Of a DNA stretch of 35,000 nt, positions 1 through 7,005 are shown piece after piece. Made by a program: the position numbers and the translations under genes. Source of the stretch: Desulfovibrionaceae bacterium. Its GTDB lineage: Bacteria; Desulfobacterota; Desulfovibrionia; Desulfovibrionales; Desulfovibrionaceae. Where the stretch lies: assembly GCA_015233395.1 (NCBI GenBank), contig JADFXV010000004.1, positions 1-35,000 on the forward strand. The letters run 5' to 3'. Each line of letters begins with the position of its first letter. The stretch's first letter is position 1. A model generated the notes under the pieces. That model saw only the letters and a list, made by a program, of their open reading frames with translations, was not told where the DNA came from and did not search any database.

Positions 1-923
1 GCGGGCCCGGCAAAGCCCCTGGCCGCGCCCGAAGGCGCGGCCAGCGCCGCGCCCTGGCCGAACCGCCGCGCCGTATAGGCATTGGCGTAGGCCACGCCGC
101 GCCGGTGGACCGGATCGTGCGCCCAGAATTCCCTGGCGGCCGCGCCGCGGCCAAAATATCCGCCCCTGACGAACGGAACGGCCAGTCCGTAATTGACGCC
201 GACGGCGAAGGCGGGCCAGTCGAAGAATGACCAGCCGACGATTGCCGGGCCGACATAAAAACCGGCGCTGAATCCCAGGCCGAAGGATGCGCCGATCCCG
301 GGGAACCAGACATAGGGCGGATAGGCCGGATACCACCACGGTCCGTAGACGACCAGCGGATTGTAATACGGCACGTAGACCACGCCGGGTTGGGCCGGTT
401 CGATGACGACGGCCGTATCGCGGACCTCGACCCGCTCTTTGGCGGAGTCCGCCAGGGTTCCTTGTTGCCGGGCCTTGCGCCGCAGTTCCTGGATGACGTC
501 CATGACGTCGCGTTGTTGCGCCAGAAACGCGTTGCCGAGCCTGGTCGTGCGCGCGAGGTTGGCGTCCATTTCCGCCAGCACCGGGGGATAATGGCAAAGC
601 GACTTGACGCTTGGGTCCCAGTCCTGGCTTTGCAGCGCCGCGTCCAGGGCGTCTGGCTTGAGGCGAGGATGCTTGCGCAGCCAGCGGTCGGCCTCGACGA
701 TTTCAAGCGGATAGGTCGAGGCCATGAGCACTTGCGACAGCAACGGATCCGGGTACAGGGCGATGGGAGCGAGCAATTGAGTCAACTCTTCCCGCGACGC
801 CATCCTCTGCGCGCCTTGCTCCGCCGGGGGCGGCTCGCCCGGCGTCTGGGCGGATGTCCGGAGCGCGGGCAGCAGGGCCGCCAGCGCGATGAAGACAGGC
901 AACACGATCCGAAGTTTTCTCAT
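1..923 (-). CDS. DUF3300-family exported protein (partial, C-terminus off the left edge)
   Basis: The reading frame stays open from an ATG at 923-921 to the window edge, giving 307 residues without a stop. A strong ribosome site (AGGGGA, about 6 nt upstream) fixes the start. Residues 1-26 form a signal peptide (MRKLRIVLPVFIALAALLPA, then a small-residue cleavage region). The following section contains LLAPIALYPDPLLSQVLMAS and PLEIVEADRWL, which are typical of the DUF3300 family, and a later aromatic/Gly/Pro-rich part (VVYVPYYNPLVVYGPWWYP) typical of its middle. The C-terminal portion visible here is Gly/Ala-rich. Function is not established; DUF3300 proteins are predicted envelope proteins. 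The family call rests on recognition of these motifs, not on a search. Confidence 0.8.
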   Translation of the reverse strand, partial: MRKLRIVLPVFIALAALLPALRTSAQTPGEPPPAEQGAQRMASREELTQLLAPIALYPDPLLSQVLMASTYPLEIVEADRWLRKHPRLKPDALDAALQSQDWDPSVKSLCHYPPVLAEMDANLARTTRLGNAFLAQQRDVMDVIQELRRKARQQGTLADSAKERVEVRDTAVVIEPAQPGVVYVPYYNPLVVYGPWWYPAYPPYVWFPGIGASFGLGFSAGFYVGPAIVGWSFFDWPAFAVGVNYGLAVPFVRGGYFGRGAAAREFWAHDPVHRRGVAYANAYTARRFGQGAALAAPSGAARGFAGP

Positions 924-1063
924 GACGATCTCCCCTGGATCAAGCCCGCGCCCCGCGAGGGACGCCCGGCTCGCCGCCTTTGCCGGCGGTTGAACGGAAA
1001 AATCCGATCGTGCGCAGCATAACCCGATTTTTCCGCGCGATGTCAATGGAAAATATTCCGCCC

Positions 1064-1240
1064 CGGCAGGGAGCGCTGCCCCCTACACCTCCGGCAGGGG
1101 GCGCTGCCCCCTGCACCCCCGCCGGGGGGGATGATCCCCCCCGGACCCCCTCGGCAATGGGCTCAGCCGAGCCCCTTGCCATGGGGGTCTGGGGGCGATT
1201 ATCGCCCCCAGCGGGGGTCTGGGGCGGAGCCCCAGACGGC
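1064..1240. repeat. Modular GC-rich hairpin repeat, copy 1
   Basis: This 320-base gap between the DUF3300 gene and cbiO holds a chain of stem-loops: AGGGGGC-GCT-GCCCCCT, GGGGGG-ATGA-TCCCCCC, a long imperfect hairpin at 1141-1192 (outer arm CCGGACCCCC, inner arm GGCAATGGG, top CTC-AGCC-GAG), GGGGGCG-ATTAT-CGCCCCC and GGGGC-GGA-GCCCC. The same modules recur in the same order near 4830 and, with altered sequence, near 5725 and 16990. No gene is visible inside it. Confidence 0.85.
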
Positions 1241-1246
1241 CCGGGG

Positions 1247-1903
1247 CTAGGTGGGCAGCGCGGTCAGGCGGCCGTCGTCGAGCAGGTAGAGTTTGTTGCA
1301 GGTGCGGGCCAGGAAGTCGCGGTCGTGGGAGACCACGGCGAAGGTCGGGACGTTGCCAAGCAGCATGGCCTCGAAGCGGTCGGCGTGGTCGTCGTCCAGG
1401 CCGGTGCTTGGTTCGTCGAGCAGGACCGCGCGCGGCTCCATGGCCAGCACTCCGGCCAGGGCGGTCAGTCTTTTTTCTCCTCCGGAGAGCTGGTGGACGA
1501 GCCGGCGCTCGAAGCCGCCAAGGCCCAGGGCCTCCAGGGCGCCGGTCACCTTTTGTTTGACCAGCTCCCGGTCCAGTCCCAGGTTGAGGGGACCGAAGGC
1601 CACGTCTTCGAACACGGTCGGGCAGAATAGCTGGTCGTCGGAATCCTGGAACACGAAGCCGATTTGGCGTCTGGCCGCTAGGAAATCCTTTTCGCTGACG
1701 AGCGGCTTGTCGAAGCAGCTCAGTTCGCCGCGCGTTGGCCGAAGCAGTCCCATGGCCAGCCGGAACAGGGTCGATTTTCCCGCGCCGTTGCGGCCGACGA
1801 TGCCGGCCCGATCGCCCTGGCTCAGGCGAAAATCCAGGCCGCGCAGGATCTGCGGGCCGCCGGGGTAGGCGAAGTCGACGCCCGAGAGGCTTACGATATC
1901 CAT
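1247..1903 (-). CDS. cbiO: Cobalt/nickel ECF transporter ATP-binding protein CbiO
   Basis: This is the ATPase of an energy-coupling-factor importer for Co2+/Ni2+, acting on the cytoplasmic face of the inner membrane. The 218 residues carry Walker A (GRNGAGKST, residues 38-46), the Q-loop (FVFQDSDDQLF, typical of the CbiO branch), the LSGGEKR signature, Walker B with catalytic Glu (AVLLDEPSTGLD) and the H-loop (VVSHD). It is compact compared with the roughly 270 residues common in CbiO; the extra C-terminal region is absent. Its ATG lies inside the end of cbiQ (13-nt overlap), so the two are translationally coupled. Metal specificity cannot be read from this subunit. Confidence 0.9.
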   Translation of the reverse strand: MDIVSLSGVDFAYPGGPQILRGLDFRLSQGDRAGIVGRNGAGKSTLFRLAMGLLRPTRGELSCFDKPLVSEKDFLAARRQIGFVFQDSDDQLFCPTVFEDVAFGPLNLGLDRELVKQKVTGALEALGLGGFERRLVHQLSGGEKRLTALAGVLAMEPRAVLLDEPSTGLDDDHADRFEAMLLGNVPTFAVVSHDRDFLARTCNKLYLLDDGRLTALPT

Positions 1904-2784
1904 TGCGGCCGCCTGGCGTCGAGGATCAGGACGGCGGCCAGGGCGAAAAGCACGGCCAGGCCGAAGGCGGTGTCGCGCCGGCGCCAGTGGAAATGGTCGA
2001 GCAGCCAGAACGTGCCGGTGAAGCCCCGGCAGAGCATGGCCGCGTAGACCCTCTCCGCCCGGTCCCAGGCCCGGACCAGGATCATGCCCACGAGATAGCC
2101 CAGGCTTTTGTATGTGTGCCTGTCAAAGCGCGGGGTGAAGCAGCGCGCGCGCATGGCCGCGCGCAACCGGGTGTATTCGCCGTGGATGACGTGGACGTAG
2201 CGGTGGAACAGGAAAAACACGGCCACCAGCTTGGCGGGCAGGCGCAGGTGGGCCATGGCGTGGAGCACGCGGTCGAGCCGGGTCGAGCCTAGGCAGCCGA
2301 GCAGGCAGGTGAAGACGGCGTTGATCTTGAGCGTCACCAGGACGGCCACGGCCAGGGCCTCGGGGTGGTGGGCGAAGTGCGGCCCGCCGGGCCCGAACTC
2401 GACGCGCCACAGCAGAAACACCCACATGAAGGCGGTAAAGACGTTGACCGCGACGGCGCGCCCGAGCGCGGTCCGTAAGGTCACGCCCGAGAGCGCGACG
2501 AGGCTCAGGCCGAGCGCGCACATCAAGGCGGCCCCGGTCGCGGTGCGGCAGGCGGCCGTGGCCAGGCTCATGGCGAGCGCGGCCAAAAGCTTCACGCGCG
2601 GATCGAGTTGGCTCAGCGGCCCCCGGCCGAGCGCCGGGTCGAGCGGGGACGCCTTGGCCGCGCCCCCGGCGGCCCTCAGCGCTGCCGGGGCGTGCCGATG
2701 GCCGTGGCCATGGGCGTGTCCGGGGCTATGCCGGCGCTCGGGCTCGGGCGTGGTCAGGGCGGGGCTTTGCTCAAAACGGCGCAT
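1891..2784 (-). CDS. cbiQ: Cobalt/nickel ECF transporter transmembrane protein CbiQ with His-rich N-terminus
   Basis: This is the transmembrane coupling (T) subunit of a Co/Ni ECF importer. I start it at 2784 (297 residues) because AAGGAG sits 5 nt upstream; the frame stays open further upstream but without family similarity. Residues 19-31 hold six histidines in alternation (H19, 23, 25, 27, 29, 31), a likely metal-binding tail. Hydrophobic segments follow from about residue 60, and the family's coupling-helix region is visible around RAWDRAERVYAAMLCRGF (canonical A-x-x-x-R-G type motif). It overlaps cbiO downstream. The substrate-binding subunits CbiM/CbiN are not in this window, so the S component must be encoded elsewhere. 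Confidence 0.85.
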   Translation of the reverse strand: MRRFEQSPALTTPEPERRHSPGHAHGHGHRHAPAALRAAGGAAKASPLDPALGRGPLSQLDPRVKLLAALAMSLATAACRTATGAALMCALGLSLVALSGVTLRTALGRAVAVNVFTAFMWVFLLWRVEFGPGGPHFAHHPEALAVAVLVTLKINAVFTCLLGCLGSTRLDRVLHAMAHLRLPAKLVAVFFLFHRYVHVIHGEYTRLRAAMRARCFTPRFDRHTYKSLGYLVGMILVRAWDRAERVYAAMLCRGFTGTFWLLDHFHWRRRDTAFGLAVLFALAAVLILDARRPQWIS

Positions 2785-2874
2785 GCATGCTCCTTGGCTT
2801 TTCATGTTACGGTAATACGACATCCGTGTCCATCGTGGCGGGCGCCGCCTGCCGGTGTAGATTTTATGCCCTGC

Positions 2875-2901
2875 GTAATAATAATTTAGACTTAGTAGTA
2901 C
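2875..2901. promoter_or_regulatory. A/T-rich imperfect palindrome upstream of cbiQ (candidate operator)
   Basis: A 27-bp element has half-sites GTAnTAnTAA and TTAnTAnTAC around a short centre, about 90 bases upstream of the cbiQ start and in sharp base-composition contrast to its surroundings. Dyad symmetry at this spot suggests a metal-responsive repressor site. It does not match the GTGTTAC-type NikR half-site reported for delta-proteobacteria well enough to name the regulator. Confidence 0.45.
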
Positions 2902-2930
2902 GAAGCCGGGCGCGGCGGCCGGTTTGCACT

Positions 2931-2962
2931 CCAGTTGACGCATCGGCTTATGCGTCAACTGG
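2931..2962. promoter_or_regulatory. Perfect 13-bp inverted repeat upstream of cbiQ
   Basis: CCAGTTGACGCAT is followed by a 6-base loop and its exact reverse complement. No T-tract follows in either orientation, so it is not an intrinsic terminator. It may be an operator or a structured leader of the cbiQO transcript. Confidence 0.55.
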
Positions 2963-3694
2963 TAAGGCCTTGGGGAATTGCGCCGGGCCTGAAATACCGG
3001 TGGGTTGATTCGATTCTCCGGGAGGCGCCCAATCATGCCGGACGGCTGGAGGCGTCCGCGCAGGCGGGCGCCAATCCGTCAATTGAATCCGGTTTTTCGA
3101 GGCGCCGGGGCGCGGGGAAATGTGACACATTATTCGCCGGATCGGCAAAGAAATCGGCGGGCTCTTGTTGGGAAAATGTAACCGTATAGAAACAAGACAA
3201 AAAAAATCCTTTTTTGCGTCCCGAAAAAAAGGCCGCAAAAACACCTGACTTCACGCGTTGCAAGAAATTGAGGCTAGCGACGCGCGCCAGAGCTGCACTT
3301 CGGAAAGGGCATACCCTTTCCGCTCGGCAAACGGGAAAACGAATCAGGATTTTTTCCTATCTCGGATCGGCCTGCGTCAACGATCCAAGTCCCTCCGGTC
3401 CGCGATCGCTAGTGGGCGGGGAAGCCGAAAAAACTTCGCGGACGTAGCTTCCCCATACACTGTTTCGCAGCCCCGCGTCCACGCTTTTCCATATTTTTTT
3501 ATCAGCGGAAACGTTTTCAACGACAACGCCCCCGGCGCGGGTCCGGGGAAAGCCCCGGTGAATGGGGGTTATCCCCTCGGCAGGGTCCCAAGGGACAACG
3601 CCCCTTGGCCGCCGCAGGCCTTCTTCCCGCTGCGGTATCCCGGGCCTCGCCCGGCTCTTTTCATTGCCGGGCAACCCGGTTATGACCCCGGCCC

Positions 3695-4825
3695 ATGCGG
3701 CAGCCACCGGGAACCTTCACCATCAGCCACGCCAGCGGGGCCGCCCGGCGCGGGGTGCTGCACACGGCTCACGGGGCGCTCGACACGCCGGCGTTCATGC
3801 CGGTCGGCACCCAGGCCACGGTCAAAAGCCTTGGCCCGGACGACATCGCGGCCACCGGCGCGCAAATCATTTTGGGCAACACCTATCACTTGCGCCTGCG
3901 CCCGGGCGACGAACTGATCGCGCGGCGCGGCGGCCTGCACACATTCATGGCCTGGGACCGGCCGATTTTGACCGACTCAGGCGGATTTCAGGTGTTCAGC
4001 CTGTCGGGACTGCGCAAGCTGACCCCGGACGGGGTGGAATTCGCCTCGCATATCGACGGCTCGCGCCATTTCTTCAGCCCCGAAAGCGTGATCGCCATCC
4101 AGCGCAATCTGGGCAGCGACGTCATGATGGTCCTGGACGAATGCCCGCCCTACGGCGCGGACGCCGCCTATACCGAAAAATCCCTGGAACTGACCACCGC
4201 CTGGGCCAAACGCTCGCGACTGGCCTACCCGAAAGACGCGGGAGACCAACTCGTGTTCGGCATCGTGCAGGGCGGATTTTTTCCCGAACTGCGCGCGAGG
4301 AGCGCGCACGAGATCTGCTCGATCGACTTCGACGGGATCGCCGTGGGAGGACTGAGCGTCGGGGAATCGACGGAAAAAATGTACGACATCCTAACCGGCG
4401 TGGCGCCGCTTTTGCCGCAAGGCAAGCCGCACTACCTCATGGGCGTGGGCAAACCCCAGGATATCGTGACCGCGATCGGCCTGGGCGTGGACATGTTCGA
4501 CTGCGTCCTGCCCACGCGCAACGCGCGCAACGGGACGCTGTTCACCTGGAACGGACAGTGCAACATCAAAAAATCCGAAAATAAAGAAGACGACGCGCCC
4601 ATCGACCCGAACTGCCCATGCTACGCCTGCACAACCTTCTCCCGGGCCTACCTGCGACACCTCTACATGGCCAAAGAACTGCTCGCCTATCGCCTCAACA
4701 CCCTGCATAACCTGACCTTCTATCAACAACTCATGAGCCGGGCGCGCACGGCCATCGAACAAAACCGCTACGCCGCCTTCGCCGCCGCCGTTTTGCCCGC
4801 CCTGAGACGGGAAGAAGGGGAGTAA
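3695..4825 (+). CDS. tgt: Queuine/preQ1 tRNA-ribosyltransferase
   Basis: Exchanges G34 in GUN-anticodon tRNAs for the queuosine precursor preQ1, in the cytoplasm. The 376 residues match the family length. Visible landmarks: [14 protein letters not shown] and [17 protein letters not shown] near the N-terminus, [12 protein letters not shown] with the general acid/base Asp94, GGLSVGES for substrate binding, [13 protein letters not shown] with the nucleophile Asp269, and the zinc site Cys307, Cys309, Cys312 and His338. The ATG at 3695 is used because the conserved part begins soon after it; there is no good Shine-Dalgarno in front, so the start is a little uncertain. No queuosine neighbours are seen; the gene stands alone between repeats. 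Confidence 0.95.
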   Translation: MRQPPGTFTISHASGAARRGVLHTAHGALDTPAFMPVGTQATVKSLGPDDIAATGAQIILGNTYHLRLRPGDELIARRGGLHTFMAWDRPILTDSGGFQVFSLSGLRKLTPDGVEFASHIDGSRHFFSPESVIAIQRNLGSDVMMVLDECPPYGADAAYTEKSLELTTAWAKRSRLAYPKDAGDQLVFGIVQGGFFPELRARSAHEICSIDFDGIAVGGLSVGESTEKMYDILTGVAPLLPQGKPHYLMGVGKPQDIVTAIGLGVDMFDCVLPTRNARNGTLFTWNGQCNIKKSENKEDDAPIDPNCPCYACTTFSRAYLRHLYMAKELLAYRLNTLHNLTFYQQLMSRARTAIEQNRYAAFAAAVLPALRREEGE

Positions 4826-4828
4826 GAG

Positions 4829-5015
4829 AGCAGGGGGCTCCGCCCCCTGCACCCCCGCCCTCCGGGGGCCAAGGGGCTCCGCCCCTTGGATCCCCGCCGG
4901 GGGGGATGATCCCCCCCGGACCCCCTCGTCCAGGGGCGCGGCTGGGCCACTTGCCATGGGGGTCTGGGGGCGATTATCGCCCCCAGCGGGGTTCGGGGCG
5001 GAGCCCCGAGGAAAA
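4829..5015. repeat. Modular GC-rich hairpin repeat, copy 2
   Basis: Between the convergent ends of tgt and pyrR. Modules in order: AGGGGGC-TCC-GCCCCCT, CCAAGGGGC-TCC-GCCCCTTGG, GGGGGG-ATGA-TCCCCCC, a degraded long hairpin, GGGGGCG-ATTAT-CGCCCCC and CGGGGC-GGA-GCCCCG. Large parts are base-for-base identical to copy 1. The position between converging genes fits a bidirectional termination or mRNA-end role. Confidence 0.85.
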
Positions 5016-5034
5016 TGGGGGGCAGGAAGGGTTG

Positions 5035-5601
5035 TCAGATCAGGGGGAGTTGCAGGGACTGGTCGTCGGCGCCGGTGAGCAGGACTTTGTCTTGGCCGTC
5101 GCGTTCGGCGACGAACACGTCCACGCGTCCGGCTTTCGGCACGCTCACCCGTTTGCCGACGTAATCGGCCTGGATCGGCAGTTCCCGGCCGCCCCGGTCG
5201 ATCAGGGCCAGAAATTCCACCTTGCGCGGCCGGCCGTAGTCCAGGATCGCCTCCAGGGCGGCGCGCACCGTGCGGCCGGTGAACAGGACGTCGTCCACCA
5301 GGATGATATTCAGGTCGCGGATGTCGAAGGGGATGTCGGTTTGTTCCAGGCTCGGCTGGACCGAGAGTTTGGTCCAGTCGTCCCGGTAGAGGTTGATGTC
5401 GAGTTTGCCGAGCGGCACCGTGCGGCCCAGGCGTTCGCTGAAGACGAGCGTGAGGCGTTGGGCCAGTTCCGCGCCCCGGCGCTGCACCCCGATCAGCGCC
5501 AGCGGGCTGTCCGGACCGTGCCGCTCAAGCACCTCGAAGGCCAGCCGCTCAAGCGTGCGCCCCATCTGCTCGGGGGTCATGATGATTTTATGGCTTTCCA
5601 T
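5035..5601 (-). CDS. pyrR: PyrR: pyrimidine regulator / uracil phosphoribosyltransferase
   Basis: Type I phosphoribosyltransferase fold. The PRPP loop NIILVDDVLFTGRTVRAAL (residues 98-116) is the PyrR signature, and LIGVQRRGAELAQRL (37-51) and LDINLYRDD (68-76) also match. Length (188) is normal. In Bacillus PyrR senses UMP and controls pyr-operon attenuation and also makes UMP from uracil; in Gram-negatives the RNA-binding role is often unproven, so enzyme activity is the safer call. The chosen ATG at 5601 has only a weak AAGGGA about 12 nt upstream; Met8 is an alternative. No pyr genes or attenuator are adjacent. Confidence 0.9.
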   Translation of the reverse strand: MESHKIIMTPEQMGRTLERLAFEVLERHGPDSPLALIGVQRRGAELAQRLTLVFSERLGRTVPLGKLDINLYRDDWTKLSVQPSLEQTDIPFDIRDLNIILVDDVLFTGRTVRAALEAILDYGRPRKVEFLALIDRGGRELPIQADYVGKRVSVPKAGRVDVFVAERDGQDKVLLTGADDQSLQLPLI

Positions 5602-5724
5602 TGAAAACAGTCATCCCTTTATATCGTAAAAAAGACCATCCTACAAATTCGCTCCGCGCCCGGCAAGCAAAAATTCGCCCACCCGCCGGCTTCCCAATCC
5701 CCGCCGCCAATGCTATCTGGCGCG

Positions 5725-5960
5725 CGGGGGGCGCTGCCCCCCGCACCCCGCGCGCCGTGCCCTCCGGGGGCCAAGGGGCTTTGCCCCTTGGATCCCCGCC
5801 GGGGGCGATGATCGCCCCCGGACCCCCACGTCAGGGGCACGGTCGTGTCCCCTGACGAGGGGGTCCGGGGGGCATCATGCCCCCCGGCGGAGGAGTCCAG
5901 AGGAGGCGGAGCCTCCTTTGGCGGGGTCCAGGGGCGCTGCCCCTGGCGAGGAAAGGGAGC
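5725..5960. repeat. Modular GC-rich hairpin repeat, copy 3 (longest, variant type)
   Basis: Fills most of the gap between the divergent pyrR and the exported-protein gene. Modules: GGGGGC-GCT-GCCCCC, CCAAGGGGC-TTT-GCCCCTTGG, GGGGGCG-ATGAT-CGCCCCC, a long near-perfect hairpin at 5818-5868 (CCGGACCCCC and CGTCAGGGG with their complements, loop region CACGGTCGTG), GGGGGGC-ATCAT-GCCCCCC, AGGAGGC-GGA-GCCTCCT, and CCAGGGGC-GCT-GCCCCTGG. Stem sequences differ from copies 1 and 2 while pairing is kept. Confidence 0.85.
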
Positions 5961-5969
5961 GAGCCGTTT

Positions 5970-6881
5970 ATGGCGCGATTGGGGCGGTTTGTCGCGGCCG
6001 TAGGGGCCGTGTTGCTGGTTTTGTGGTGCGCCGTTTCGGCTTTGGCCGGGGCGGGGGAGACGCTTGTGGTTCGGGAGCGTCTGGGGCGCGTGGACGTCGC
6101 GAATTTGCTTTTCAACGCCCAGTTCGGCCGGCCCATGCGGACGGTTCCCATTGCCGCCGCCGGGGCGCTTGACCCGGGTTTTCGCGAGCAGCTCGCCTTT
6201 TATCTGTATTTCCTGCAGGGCCGGGAAGTGGATTTGTATCTCCGGGACGGGGCGATCGTGGGGGCGGGTCTGCCTGGCGGGCGACCGTTTCTGGGAATCG
6301 CGGACGGCGCGCCGGTGGCCGCAGCCGCGCCGCAAACTCCGGAGGAGATCGCGGGCGAGCTTACGGCCCGGGGCGAGCGCGCCTGGCGGGAGCGTCCGGA
6401 GGCGGCCGCTTTTTTTGAGGCCAGGGGGCTCTTGGCCGGTGATATCGGCAAGAGGCCGGAAGAGATCGAGGCCGGGCGCGGCGTTTCGTTGGCCGCCGGC
6501 GGCGCGGCGGTTTATCGCGAGAAGCCCGCTTCGCTTGAGGGAACCTTGATTTCCGCGGACCTTGACTCCTTAGGCCGGGTGCAGGCCGTGGCCGGCTATC
6601 TCGCGTCCGTTCCCGGGCGCGACATGACCGGCTATCCGGCGGCGCGGGCGATCGCCGTTCTGATCGGCCCGGCCGACGCCGTCTCCGTTCTCTGCGGCGG
6701 CGAGCTCGTCATGCGGTATTTCGTCGCCTCCGGGGGACGCTATCTCGAATATTCCCTGGATTTGCGCCCGTCATGCGGCCGGCCGGAGACGGGCAAGGAT
6801 TATTTCGGCTTTGAGATCGTGGGGCGGATCGTGGACGTGGGCGAGGCGATCGGGAACGCCGAGGCGGCCGCGCGCCGCTAG
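5970..6881 (+). CDS. Hypothetical exported protein
   Basis: I do not recognise the family. 303 residues begin at the ATG at 5970, preceded by AAAGGGAG about 11 nt upstream; the frame upstream runs through the hairpin repeat and is not coding. Residues 1-27 form a clear signal peptide (hydrophobic VAAVGAVLLVLWCAVSALAGA). The mature part has a charged, Ala/Arg/Glu-rich middle (LTARGERAWRERPEAAAFFE) and a more hydrophobic C-terminal half with two cysteines (LCGGE, PSCGRP) that could form a disulfide in the periplasm. No lipobox and no later membrane segment are evident. It is transcribed alone; the metallophosphoesterase follows after 124 bases. Confidence 0.7.
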   Translation: MARLGRFVAAVGAVLLVLWCAVSALAGAGETLVVRERLGRVDVANLLFNAQFGRPMRTVPIAAAGALDPGFREQLAFYLYFLQGREVDLYLRDGAIVGAGLPGGRPFLGIADGAPVAAAAPQTPEEIAGELTARGERAWRERPEAAAFFEARGLLAGDIGKRPEEIEAGRGVSLAAGGAAVYREKPASLEGTLISADLDSLGRVQAVAGYLASVPGRDMTGYPAARAIAVLIGPADAVSVLCGGELVMRYFVASGGRYLEYSLDLRPSCGRPETGKDYFGFEIVGRIVDVGEAIGNAEAAARR

Positions 6882-7005
6882 CTCAAGACCTGCGGCGGCG
6901 CTGCGGCCGCACGCGACGGGTCCGGGGCTGCGCCCTTGACAAAAAGAACATACCGGTCGAGAAAAAAACGTCTGATAGCCGGGTCGTGCCCGAAAGGAAA
7001 CAGTT

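Larger units (their letters stand above)
2785..3694. other. Gene-poor 0.9 kb stretch between cbiQ and tgt, rich in inverted repeats
   Basis: I find no convincing gene in these 910 bases; the small open frames have no recognisable sequence and poor ribosome sites. The first part (2800-2965) is the leader of cbiQ with two palindromes. Parts of 2870-2900 and 3180-3250 are markedly A/T-rich against the background. Further structure includes an ATGTG-A-CACAT palindrome at 3120-3130, CGGAAAGGG-CATA-CCCTTTCCG at 3301-3322, GGATCG...CGATCC near 3364-3386, GGGGAAGC...GCTTCCCC at 3418-3454, CCGGGG-AAAG-CCCCGG at 3543-3558 and CCAAGGG...CCCTTGG near 3588-3608. The last section resembles a decayed copy of the modular hairpin repeat. 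A small RNA in 3250-3480 is possible but unproven. Confidence 0.5.

Noticed and set aside
2806-2901. NikR operator
   Set aside because: Half-sites resemble GTATTAC/GTAAC but the 13-14 base spacing of the GTGTTAC-type motif is missing, so I list an unnamed operator candidate instead.
2785-3036. 84-residue N-terminal extension of cbiQ
   Set aside because: No similarity to the family, crosses both palindromes, and a strong AAGGAG precedes the ATG at 2784.
2785-3260. Cobalamin or NiCo riboswitch in front of cbiQ
   Set aside because: I looked for a B12 box (GCCACTG-like) and the core AGxCAGGAAxCxGGT and found neither; the NiCo consensus is not visible.
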